This document shows positions 43,625 through 53,570 of a stretch of DNA of 64,000 nt, one piece after another; position 1 is the stretch's first letter; the number at the start of each line of letters is the position of its first letter. Both the position numbers and the translations under genes were made by a program. The notes under the pieces were generated by a model that had not been told where the DNA came from, did not search any database, and was given only the letters and a program-made list of their open reading frames with translations. This stretch comes from Nemertoderma westbladi (taxonomy: Eukaryota > Xenacoelomorpha > Nemertodermatida > Nemertodermatidae): assembly GCA_032718475.1 (NCBI GenBank), contig JAUCBJ010007768.1, positions 1-64,000 of the forward strand, written 5' to 3'.

Positions 43625-45500
43625 ACTACTACTACTACTAGGTCGAGCGAACTCGGACAGTGGAAATGAGATCCTTCCAGGCTTCCCGATTCTCCATAGT
43701 TGTCGCAATTTCGTTTCTCCCAAGTTCAGTATCCCTTTCAAGTTGATCTATATATGTTATGGCCGGTCGTCCACGACTACGCTTTCCATGAGTTGGTTGC
43801 CAGAGAAGTAGATCTGGTATGACCTCGTCTTTACTTCGCCAGCAGTGCCTACTGAATCTTAATCTGCGTTCACGGAGGGTGGTTGATACAGGTGGTATTG
43901 TACCATAAAGCTCGGCGTTTGTCATGTGTTGTCTCCAGCTGATGTTTAGGGCTGCCCTTAGTAGTCTTGTGTAGCAACCATCAATTCGTTGTTCAAGTGA
44001 TTTAGTCAGTGTCCAGGTCTCACCCCCGTATAAAAATACACTTTCCACTGTGGCTCGAAAGAACTTGGTCTTCAGGTGCCTGGAGAGATCTGATTTCCAG
44101 ATGGTATCCATTTTTGATAGAGCTACCCAAGCCTTTGCTTTCCTAACTTCTATGTCCTTTTTGCTACTCTCTATCCATGATCCAAGGTACTGGAAGTCAT
44201 CGACCTGCCTTAGTTGATTATTATCAATGGTTGTCAAGTTTCCATCAACATTAAAGGTCATGAATTCGGTCTTAGTAGCATTTATATGCAATCCAACCTC
44301 CTTAGCAGCCCTCTCCACTTTATTTAGTAGAAGCTGTGCATCTGCTAGCGTATTAGAGAGCAGGGCGATGTCATCCGCAAAGTCGGTGTCTGTGACTGTA
44401 GTTGCCGGATATCTACTACTTCTGCGTTCTTGAAGTGTGAATCCCAGATCTTCACCCTTTGTGGCCGTCCTCATTGCGTAATCCAGCACAATTACAAATA
44501 GTAATGGTGCTAATGTGTCACCTTGCAGTACGCCAGCCAGGATTGAGAAAAACTCAGTTTCACCATCTGGTGAGAGTACCTGCGCTTCTGTGTCACAATA
44601 TAGCAATCCAATGCCAGCAACAATTACTTCTGGTATTCCATAAGCTCTTAGGATTTCAAGCATTTTACCTCTATGGATGGAGTCGAATGCCTTCTTGAAG
44701 TCCACAAAAGTCATGACTGCGGGGAGATTCTTTGACTTGATTCCTTCAATCAGTCTCCGTAGTGCAAGTATCTGAGCTATTGTTGATCTACTTGGTCGAA
44801 ATCCGTTTTGGCTCTTACGCAGTAGTTTCTCTATTGTGTGGCCTAATCCTATATAGAATCATTTTATTGTATATTTTGGCAGCTACCACAAGCAGACAGA
44901 TCCCACGATAGTTTGTTGGTATGCCGAGGTCTCCTTTCTTGGGGAGAGGCTTTAGTTGACCTTTAGTCCAAATTGGTGGTGGCTTTTCCCCTTTTAACAT
45001 CCGGTTGCAAACATTCAATAATGGTCTATTTAACACTCCGGTTTTCCATACCTCCGCTGGGATTTCATCTAATCCACTCGCTTTATTATTAGACATGCTT
45101 TTAATGCTTCTTTGGAGTTCGGCAGGTGTGAAGTCCCCTGTTTCTATAGGTAGTGTCTTGTCATATATTTTCCTTGTAGGGCTGACCTCGATGTTTGGTG
45201 GCTGCCCAAGCAAGTTGCTGAAGTGATTTTTCCACTTCCCAACACGTTCTTGAGGACTATCGGCTTTGAGGCGCCCCTTTGCACAACTTTTCCGACCAGA
45301 TACCTCATTTACAGTTTGCCAGGTAAGTCTTGATTGTTGCTGTATGTGAGCAGTTGTAATTGCTTCAGTTTTATCCTGTATGTACTTTTCCTGGCTGATG
45401 TTGTAGGCCAATTTAAGATCGTCCTTAGCTTTCTCAACCGTGTTAATGTTTTCGGATGTTGGTTGTTTGGTTTTAACTTTGTAGGCTATCTTAAGATCTT

Positions 45501-45549
45501 GATATTAACAATGTGTTGGCAAGCTGTATTTTTCGAGGTGTTTGTTATT
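45501..45549. repeat. 49-bp duplication, left copy
   Basis: Identical to 45914-45962 (starts GATATTAACAATGTGTTGG). The pair flanks the SINE insertion in the RTE coding region. Confidence 0.93.
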
Positions 45550-45913
45550 ATACATTTATTATAGGAAGGGATCTAGGGGTCTTTACCTCGAATGATAAGT
45601 TTATTTTACCGAAAATAACTTAACGTTTATTGGCGCAATTGTAGGACTAATCCCATCACATGCGTACTTTTTAACCGGGTAGTGTACAAATTTAAGAATC
45701 GCGTAATTTTTCTTGAAGTTAATATCTCATATCTCTCCAAACCACGTACGCGTTTCGACCTTACTGGGTCTCATCAGCGTGGTGTCGGATTCGAACCTGG
45801 GACCTCGAGGTGGAAGCCGAGACTACAACCACTAGGCCACAGGTTCTTGAGATATGGAGTATTAATTTCAAAGCCAGCTGCCATTTTATTAGCCCCTGAT
45901 TTTTTTGATTATT
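45550..45913 (-). mobile_element. tRNA-derived SINE in the RTE element
   Basis: On the minus strand a tRNA-like part (about 45849-45783) has a strong A box (GTGGCCTAGTGGTTGTAG) and a perfect B box (GGTTCGAATCC). It is followed by a core CTGATGAGACCCAGTAAGG then CGAAACGCGT, reminiscent of conserved-core SINEs. An AT-rich 3' part runs to 45550. The flanking duplication is 49 bp, unusually long for a SINE, which fits mobilisation by RTE machinery like that of its host. About 60 bp precede the tRNA-like head. Confidence 0.8.
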
Positions 45914-47174
45914 GATATTAACAATGTGTTGGCAAGCTGTATTTTTCGAGGTGTTTGTTATTCTTAAGATCTTAAGATCTTCTCTCTTACAAGTAACCTC
46001 AGAGTTTTGCCATGGCACATACTGTTTTCGTTTAGGTTTCTGGGGGATATGCCTCTTAGCTGATTCCTTGTGGGCTGTTATTATATTCTGGTATATTGAA
46101 TCGGTGGATTGGTCTTCATCCATTGACTGAAGTGCTTCAAAGCGGTTTTGAACTTCTACTGTATAAGCATCCTTTACAGAATTGTCAGTTCTGAGTTTCT
46201 CCCAGTCATAGTTGATTTGCTTGCTTGTCCTGGGTTTGCTGGCTCTCAAACTGAGTCTGATCTCTGCAGTCACAATTCTGTGGTCCGAACCAATTAGGTT
46301 GAACGAGCTGTATGACTCGCAGTTGATCATGCTATTTCTCCACTTTTTGTTTATAAGGATGTAATCCAGTTGTGCTTTGGTTCCATTAGGGTATTGAAAG
46401 GTCCATAGCTTCCCCTTACTCTTTTCGAATGTGTTGTTTGTTGGTATCAATTCACATTCTTCCATTAGGTCTAAGAGTAAGTACCCATTTCTGTTAGAAC
46501 TGGTGTTATAGGTGTAACCCTTGATGTCTTCTGGGCCAATTTGCGCATTCAGGTCACCAGCAATGACTTTAACATTGTGTTTCGGGATGTCCTTAATAAG
46601 TCCAGTCAGTTCTTCATAAAACTTGACTGCTTGTTCTGGCTCTGATGCATTGGTTGGACTGTAGCAACATATAACTGTTGTCTTGGGATTCCCATCAAAT
46701 GTTGCGATCATAACCCTGGAATTTATAGATTCGATGTTGTTTAGGGTCTTAAGTGCAAATGGGCTTAGCAGAATTCCTACTCCACCAATTGATGCATTGG
46801 CCGAGTTTCTTACTGCTGAGCTTGTTACTAACGTCCATCCATTTCCAATGTCATTGTACTTCATGGCAGTGTCTTCATGACAAATCCGATGTTCTTGGAT
46901 GCAGATGATGTCGATGTTATATTCCATTGCCAGAGCGACCATGTCACCCTGTTTGCTCTGTGCTTTCAGCGTGCGTGCGTTCATTGTAGCAATCTTTAGT
47001 GTCTTTTTACATTTCAACAGGTTGGTTCTTCTTTCTTCTCTGTCTTCTGTTCCAGTAGCCAATTTATCGACCCCAGCCTGGTGTACCACTGAGGGACGCG
47101 GTCCTTGTTGACCCGGGCGACGACCGAGCCGGTATTTCTCCTGGAGGGTTCTCATACTCATATCTTTCATCTTC

Positions 47175-47297
47175 GTTAATTTGCTATTTCAAGATCAGAA
47201 TTGTGTTACCAAATTATGGCTGATTTTCTAGCAACTCCTTACAATAGCAATTCACCGAAATTTTGTAAAATTACACAAAATAAGTTATAAGAGGGGT
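47175..47297. repeat. Right copy of the 123-bp target-site duplication
   Basis: Identical to 43502-43624. Confidence 0.95.
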
Positions 47298-47404
47298 CGT
47301 TGCAGAATATTCCTACCTAAAATGCACTAGATGATTCCAATACCCGAGTGCTACATTAATTGGGATGTGAAGATCGACCACTACCAAATATACTCTAAGA
47401 GAAA

Positions 47405-50400
47405 CACCACAGTTAAAAGTTGTTTACAGTTAAAGAGTTGTTTACAGTTAAAGAGTTGTTTACAGTTAAAGAGTTATTTACAGTTAAAGAGTTGTTTACA
47501 GTTAAAGAGTTGTTTACTTTACAGTTAAAGAGTTGTTTACAGTTAAAGAGTTGTTTACAGTTAAAGAGTTGTTAACAGTTAAAGAGTTATTTACAGTTAA
47601 AGAGTTGTTTACAGTTAAAGAGTTGTTTACAGTTAAAGAGTTGTTTACAGTTAAAGAGTTGTTTACAGTTAAAGAGTTGTTTACAGTTAAAGAGTTGTTT
47701 ACAGTTAAAGAGTTGTTTACAGTTAAAGAGTTGTTTACAGTTAAAGAGTTGTTTACAGTTAAAGAGTTGTTTACAGTTAAAGAGTTATTTACAGTTAAAG
47801 AGTTGTTTACAGTTAAAGAGTTGTTTACAGTTAAAGAGTTGTTTACAGTTAAAGAGTTGTTTACAGTTAAAGGGTTGTTTTATAGTTAAAGGGTTGTTTT
47901 ATAGTTAAAGAGTTGTTTTATAGTTAAAGAGTTATTTACAGTTAAAGAGTTGTTTTCAGTTAAAGAGTTGTTTACAGTTAAAGTGTTGTTTACAGTTAAA
48001 GAGTTGTTTACAGTTAAAGAGTTGTTTACAGTTAAAGAGTTGTTTTATAGTTAAAGAGTTGTTTTACAGTTAAAGAGTTGTTTTACAGTTAAAGAGTTAT
48101 TTACAGTTAAAGAGTTGTTTACAGTTAAAGAGTTGTTTACAGTTAAAGGGTTGTTTTATAGTTAAAGAGTTGTTTTATAGTTAAAGAGTTATTTACAGTT
48201 AAAGAGTTGTTTACAGTTAAAGAGTTGTTTACAGTTAAAGTGTTGTTTACAGTTAAAGAGTTGTTTACAGTTAAAGAGTTGTTTTATAGTTAAAGAGTTG
48301 TTTTACAGTTAAAGAGTTGTTTTATAGTTAAAGAGTTGTTTTACAGTTAAAGAGTTGTTTTACAGTTAAAGAGTTGTTTACAGTTAAAGAGTTGTTTACA
48401 GTTAAAGAGTTGTTTACAGTTAAAGAGTTGTTTACAGTTAAAGGGTTGTTTTATAGTTAAAGAGTTGTTTTATAGTTAAAGAGTTATTTACAGTTAAAGA
48501 GTTGTTTACAGTTAAAGAGTTGTTTACAGTTAAAGAGTTGTTTACAGTTAAAGAGTTGTTTACAGTTAAAGAGTTGTTTTACAGTTAAAGAGTTGTTTAC
48601 AGTTAAAGAGTTGTTTACAGTTAAAGGGTTGTTTACAGTTAAAGAGTTGTTTTACAGTTAAAGAGTTGATTTACAGTTAAAGAGTTGTTTACAGTTAAAG
48701 AGTTGTTTACAGTTAAAGAGTTGTTTACAGTTAAAGAGTTGTTTACAGTTAAAGAGTTGTTTACAGTTAAAGAGTTGTTTACAGTTAAAGAGTTGTTTTA
48801 CAGTTAAAGAGTTGTTTACAGTTAAAGAGTTGTTTACAGTTAAAGAGTTGTTTACAGTTAAAGAGTTGATTTACAGTTAAAGAGTTGTTTACAGTTAAAG
48901 AGTTGTTTACAGTTAAAGAGTTGTTTACAGTTAAAGAGTTGTTTACAGTTAAAGAGTTGTTTTATAGTTAAAGAGTTGTTTTACAGTTAAAGAGTTGTTT
49001 ATAGTTAAAGAGTTGTTTACAGTTAAAGAGTTGTTTACAGTTAAAGAGTTGTTTTACAGTTAAAGAGTTGTTTTACAGTTAAAGAGTTGTTTTATAGTTA
49101 AAGAGTTGTTTTATAGTTAAAGAGTTGTTTTACAGTTAAAGAGTTGTTTTACAGTTAAAGAGTTGTTTACAGTTAAAGAGTTGTTTTACAGTTAAAGAGT
49201 TGTTTTACAGTTAAAGAGTTGTTTTACAGTTAAAGAGTTGTTTTATAGTTAAAGAGTTGTTTTATAGTTAAAGAGTTGTTTTACAGTTAAAGAGTTGTTT
49301 TACAGTTAAAGAGTTATTTACAGTTAAAGAGTTGTTTACAGTTAAAGAGTTGTTTACAGTTAAAGAGTTGTTTACAGTTAAAGAGTTGTTTACAGTTAAA
49401 GGGTTGTTTTATAGTTAAAGGGTTGTTTTATAGTTAAAGAGTTGTTTTATAGTTAAAGAGTTATTTACAGTTAAAGAGTTGTTTTCAGTTAAAGAGTTGT
49501 TTACAGTTAAAGTGTTGTTTACAGTTAAAGAGTTGTTTACAGTTAAAGAGTTGTTTACAGTTAAAGAGTTGTTTTATAGTTAAAGAGTTGTTTTACAGTT
49601 AAAGAGTTGTTTTACAGTTAAAGAGTTATTTACAGTTAAAGAGTTGTTTACAGTTAAAGAGTTGTTTACAGTTAAAGGGTTGTTTTATAGTTAAAGAGTT
49701 GTTTTATAGTTAAAGAGTTATTTACAGTTAAAGAGTTGTTTACAGTTAAAGAGTTGTTTACAGTTAAAGTGTTGTTTACAGTTAAAGAGTTGTTTACAGT
49801 TAAAGAGTTGTTTTATAGTTAAAGAGTTGTTTTACAGTTAAAGAGTTGTTTACTAGTTAAAGAGTTGTTTTACAGTTAAAGAGTTGTTTACAGTTAAAGA
49901 GTTGTTTACAGTTAAAGAGTTGTTTACAGTTAAAGAGTTGTTTACAGTTAAAGAGTTGTTTACAGTTAAAGGGTTGTTTTACAGTTAAAGAGTTGTTTTA
50001 CAGTTAAAGAGTTGTTTACAGTTAAAGAGTTGTTTACAGTTAAAGAGTTGTTTACAGTTAAAGAGTTGTTTACAGTTAAAGAGTTGTTTACAGTTAAAGA
50101 GTTGTTTACAGTTAAAGAGTTGTTTACAGTTAAAGAGTTGTTTACAGTTAAAGGGTTGTTTACAGTTAAAGAGTTGTTTACAGTTAAAGAGTTGATTTAC
50201 AGTTAAAGAGTTGTTTACAGTTAAAGAGTTGTTTACAGTTAAAGAGTTGTTTACAGTTAAAGAGTTGTTTACAGTTAAAGAGTTGTTTACAGTTAAAGAG
50301 TTGTTTACAGTTAAAGAGTTGTTTACAGTTAAAGAGTTGTTTACAGTTAAAGAGTTGTTTACAGTTAAAGAGTTGTTTACAGTTAAAGAGTTGTTTACAG

Positions 50401-51083
50401 TTAAAGAGTTGTTTACAGTTAAAGAGTTGTTTTACAGTTAAAGAGTTGTTTTACAGTTAAAGAGTTGTTTTACAGTTAAAGAGTTGTTTACTAGTTAAAG
50501 AGTTGTTTACAGTTAAAGAGTTGTTTACAGTTAAAGAGTTGTTTACAGTTAAAGAGTTGTTTACAGTTAAAGAGTTGTTTACAGTTAAAGAGTTGTTTAC
50601 AGTTAAAGAGTTGTTTTATAGTTAAAGAGTTGTTTTACAGTTAAAGAGTTGTTTACAGTTAAAGAGTTGTTTTACAGTTAAAGAGTTGTTTACAGTTAAA
50701 GAGTTGTTTACAGTTAAAGAGTTGTTTACAGTTAAAGAGTTGTTTTACAGTTAAAGAGTTGTTTACAGTTAAAGAGTTGTTTATAGTTAAAGAGTTGTTT
50801 ACAGTTAAAGAGTTGTTTACAGTTAAAGAGTTGTTTACAGTTAAAGAGTTGTTTACAGTTAAAGAGTTGTTTACAGTTAAAGAGTTGTTTACAGTTAAAG
50901 AGTTGTTTTATAGTTAAAGAGTTGTTTTACAGTTAAAGAGTTGTTTACAGTTAAAGAGTTGTTTACAGTTAAAGAGTTGTTTTACAGTTAAAGAGTTGTT
51001 TTACAGTTAAAGAGTTGTTTTATAGTTAAAGAGTTGTTTTACAGTTAAAGAGTTGTTTACAGTTAAAGAGTTGTTTTATAGTG
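47405..51083. repeat. 18/19-bp minisatellite, ~200 units, with ~1.53-kb internal duplication
   Basis: The unit TTGTTTACAGTTAAAGAG (18 bp) alternates with a 19-bp variant (TTGTTTTACAGTTAAAGAG or TATAG variants) and rarer types (GTTATTTACAG, AAAGTG, AAAGGG). The order of variant units around the rare TTTTCAG unit at 47953 is repeated around 49482, so a block was duplicated with a ~1529-bp offset. Where 18-bp units run together a frame encoding repeated ELFTVK stays open; that is a by-product, because the 19-bp units break it. Confidence 0.95.
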
Positions 51084-51116
51084 AAGGTTTGTAGTAATTC
51101 AATTTCTTCCAGCAGA

Positions 51117-51311
51117 TCAACAATATTTGTCGCCTTTATACGAAGTATATTTAATGAAGTGAATCCAATAGGTGCCGCCCTCATGCCACTCTTCAATCTC
51201 TTCATCTACACACGAACCGTTGTCGTAGTAGTGTTTGCACCAACAAAATGTAGGTACACCACCACAATCGTGGAATTCCCGATAAACGAATTGATGGTTG
51301 CTACACAGGAC
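51117..51311 (-). CDS. Possible host terminal exon or gene fragment, Cys-rich
   Basis: The minus-strand frame reads NHQFVYREFHDCGGVP, FCWCKHYYDNGSCVDEE, WHEGGTYWIHF and GDKYC, followed by TGA. Composition is protein-like with six Cys. Its upstream side is cut by the RTE fragment beginning at about 51312, so no proper acceptor is visible. It does not resemble the lectin-gene exons. It may be a broken gene end; low confidence. Confidence 0.3.
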   Translation of the reverse strand, partial: VLCSNHQFVYREFHDCGGVPTFCWCKHYYDNGSCVDEEIEEWHEGGTYWIHFIKYTSYKGDKYC

Positions 51312-51449
51312 TACCAAAGGCAGCCCTAAACATCAGCTGGAGACAACACATGACAAACGCTGAGCTTTTTGGTACAATACCAGCTGTATCAACCACCCTC
51401 CGCGAACGCAGATTATGATTCAGTGGGCACTGCTGGAGAAGTAAAAACG
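51312..51449 (+). pseudogene. RTE fragment, left part
   Basis: The translation KAALNISWRQHMTNAELFGT, STTLRERRL and HCWRSKNEV matches the C-terminal region of the young RTE at 43638-47170. The frame breaks at the inserted TIR element and resumes at 52547. Confidence 0.85.
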
Positions 51450-51454
51450 AGGTC

Positions 51455-52541
51455 CAGGCCCGTAGCCAGGATTTTAAAAGGGTGGTTCGTTTTTTTTTAA
51501 AAAAGGGCACTTTTTAAAATTGTTTAAAATAAACAAATATCCATTGGTTTAGCCAGACATATTAAGGTACTGTAGGAATAGGGCAGAGAGGGGTTGGGGG
51601 GGGGGGGGGGGGGGGATTGGATGATCTGAAGCCCGATACGAAATGTGTGGGGTACTTTTTAATTTAATTAATTTATTATTATTAATTAATTTAATTAATT
51701 ATTTAATTATAATTTTACATTGGCACTGGGATAATGTGAACCGTAACTGTTCTAGCTGCTAATGTAACATTGCTTAAATTATTTTATTTTTATTCATTTG
51801 TAATTTTGCTAATGTAAATTTTCTTTGCCGGAAAGGGCACTTTTACGAATAGGTGAATATATTTAAAAGGAGAACATTTCTCAAAAAGGGCACATTTCCC
51901 ACATGTGTTCGTATAAAAGGGCACATTTCCCAAACATGTGTTCGTATAAAAGGGCACATTTCCCAAACATGTGTTCGTATAAAAGGGCACATTTCCCAAA
52001 CATGTGTTCGTATAAAAGGGCACATTTCCCAAACATGTGTTCGTATAAAAGGGCACATTTCCCAAACATGTGTTCGTATAAAAGGGCACATTTCCCAAAC
52101 ATGTGTTCGTATAAAAGGGCACATTTCCCAAACATGTGTTCGTATAAAAGGGCACATTTCCCAAACATGTGTTCGTATAAAAGGGCACATTTCCCAAACA
52201 TGTGTTCGTATAAAAGGGCACATTTCCCAAACATGTGTTCGTATAAAAGGGCACATTTCCCAAACATGTGTTCGTATAAAAGGGCACATTTCCCAAACAT
52301 GTGTTCGTATAAAAGGGCACATTTCCCAAACATGTGTTCGTATAAAAGGGCACATTTCCCAAACATGTGTTTGTATAAAAGGGCACATTTCCCAAACATG
52401 TGTTCGTATAAAAGGGCACATTTCCCAAACATGTGTTCGTATAAAAGGGCACATTTCCCAAACATGTGTTCGTATAAAAGGGCACGTTTCTCAAAATGGC
52501 GGTTCGTTCGAACCAACGAACCCCCCCTGGCTACGGGCCTG
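51455..52541. mobile_element. 1.09-kb TIR element containing a 33-bp array
   Basis: Perfect 16-bp terminal inverted repeats (CAGGCCCGTAGCCAGG at 51455 and its complement ending at 52541) and a 5-bp duplication AGGTC (51450-51454 and 52542-52546) define the ends. The surrounding RTE reading frame (NEV|IPD) shows the empty site. Inside are a G20 run (51596-51615), an AT-rich region and a 33-bp tandem array. No transposase is encoded, so it is non-autonomous. The CGTAGCCAGG terminus is seen in several animal MITE families; I do not assign a superfamily. Confidence 0.88.
51885..52500. repeat. 33-bp tandem array (~18 units) within the TIR element
   Basis: The unit TGTGTTCGTATAAAAGGGC followed by ACATTTCCCAAACA is repeated about 18 times almost without variation. 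Because 33 is a multiple of three, several frames on both strands stay open; they are artefacts. An ACATGT palindrome lies at each unit junction. Confidence 0.95.
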
Positions 52542-52546
52542 AGGTC

Positions 52547-52640
52547 ATACCAGATCACACTAGGTAGACGTTCCCATGGAAGACCGGCTTTGACATAAGA
52601 CACGAAATTTCCACTGTCCGAGCTCTCTCGACCTAGTAGT
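52547..52640 (+). pseudogene. RTE fragment, right part and (TAG)n tail
   Basis: This continues the fragment at 51312-51449: after a short diverged stretch it ends STVRALST followed by stop and TAGTAGTAGTAG, the same 3' end and tail as the young RTE. Confidence 0.85.
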
Positions 52641-53496
52641 AGTAGTATATTAGCACAGATAAAGTAATGTATACTGTTTTTGTAGCTTTGGTGTAAGTCT
52701 GCAGCTGTATGACCTGGATATCTGCTGCTTCTACGTTATTGTCTTCAGTCCATGGGCATCAACTTGTCCCATCCAGTTATATGATTATTGGAGTTGGGAC
52801 TTTTTGTCCAACAAGTCAATCTAACGCGCGTGTCAACTATTTCCCAGATACACATTAAATGGGGATCGATCTGTGGGACTTATGATACCCAGCTACGAAT
52901 GCACGCACCTGGCTGGCGTAGGGGGAACAGAGAAAAGCCGCGTGATAAACGCGGTGAAAAAACTAACAGTCCCGCTGTAAAGAGTATGGCTCCAACTGGA
53001 ATCAGATCGATGCCAGTACATACCAGTCACCCGCGGGGGTCAGAAATTTATTTCTAATATAAACTTTACGTTTCTGTTGTAAGTTACGATAACCTAAACT
53101 CAACCCCCACTGCTGCGGCTTGTGATTTCCTTGGAAATGCAATCCAAGACCTGACCGCATTAACATCACTCGGATAAAGTTTCATTGCATCGTTCTTGAA
53201 ATTTCGATTCCTCAAACTTTACTTCAAAAGCAAAAGAAGTCGAAGAGCGAACCGTAAAATGTAATGTCTGTAAAGTAAACTGTCTTTCTTTACATTAACT
53301 ACCGGTGGTACTATAGTATTTATCTTATTGAACTACACATAGTTTGGTATAACTAAAACGGGATGGGGTTGTATCTGCCCAGGTTTTTTAATATTTATTT
53401 GTTTGTACTTCCCATCTGTTTCACACATACGTAGTTCCGCCTTTAGAGATAGGACATGCACTTAAAAAAGAAATGTATTAGATAGGAGAGCAAGTG
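52641..53496. other. Intergenic sequence
   Basis: I see no gene. The frame at 52788-53057 has no family signature and is probably accidental. Confidence 0.4.
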
Positions 53497-53570
53497 TAAG
53501 GGCCAAGTGGTTGAATGCGCTACTGATGAGGCCTGTTTAGCACTGGTTCAACATCCATCCTCTGAAGATG
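53497..53570 (+). repeat. tRNA-like sequence (SINE head or tRNA pseudogene)
   Basis: AGGGCCAAGTGGTTGAATGCG looks like an A box and CTGGTTCAACATCC a B box at about the right distance. The anticodon arm is not clean, so I call it SINE-like rather than a functional tRNA. Confidence 0.45.

Larger units (their letters stand above)
43638..47170 (-). pseudogene. RTE ORF: endonuclease and reverse transcriptase
   Basis: It starts MKDMSMRTLQEKYRLG at 47170. The endonuclease has KIATMNARTL, ICIQEHRI, AGDLNAQIG, LDYILINKKW and GSDHRIV, so its catalytic residues are all present. The frame is interrupted by the SINE (45550-45913) and its 49-bp duplication. It continues with LTWQTVNEVSGRK, SNNKASGLDEIPAE and PLPKKGDLGIPTNYRGI. 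A frameshift near 44850 separates this from the RT palm: MTFVDFKKAFDS, GVLQGDTLAPLLF and the catalytic FADD (about 44380). The C-terminus has RAALNISWRQHM and GKRSRGRPAITY and ends STVRVRST. It is typical of RTE in having no long ORF1. Activity is lost through the SINE and the frameshift. Confidence 0.93.
43625..47174 (-). mobile_element. Young RTE-type LINE (RTE-1) with perfect 123-bp duplications
   Basis: Minus-strand RTE element with endonuclease and RT and a minimal 3' end: the ORF stop is followed at once by a (TAG)n tail (43626-43641). It is flanked by identical 123-bp direct repeats. A SINE is inserted at 45550-45913. A plus-strand fragment of the same family lies at 51312-52640. Confidence 0.93.

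Noticed and set aside
47331-50441. ORFs encoding repeated ELFTVK
   Set aside because: They exist only where 18-bp units run together and are broken by each 19-bp unit; no start, codon bias or flanking gene structure.
51790-52603. Five overlapping long ORFs on both strands
   Set aside because: All are translations of the 33-bp array, whose length is a multiple of three.
52788-53057. Host gene fragment on the plus strand
   Set aside because: No domain, no splice context and no repeat of known residues; probably a chance frame.
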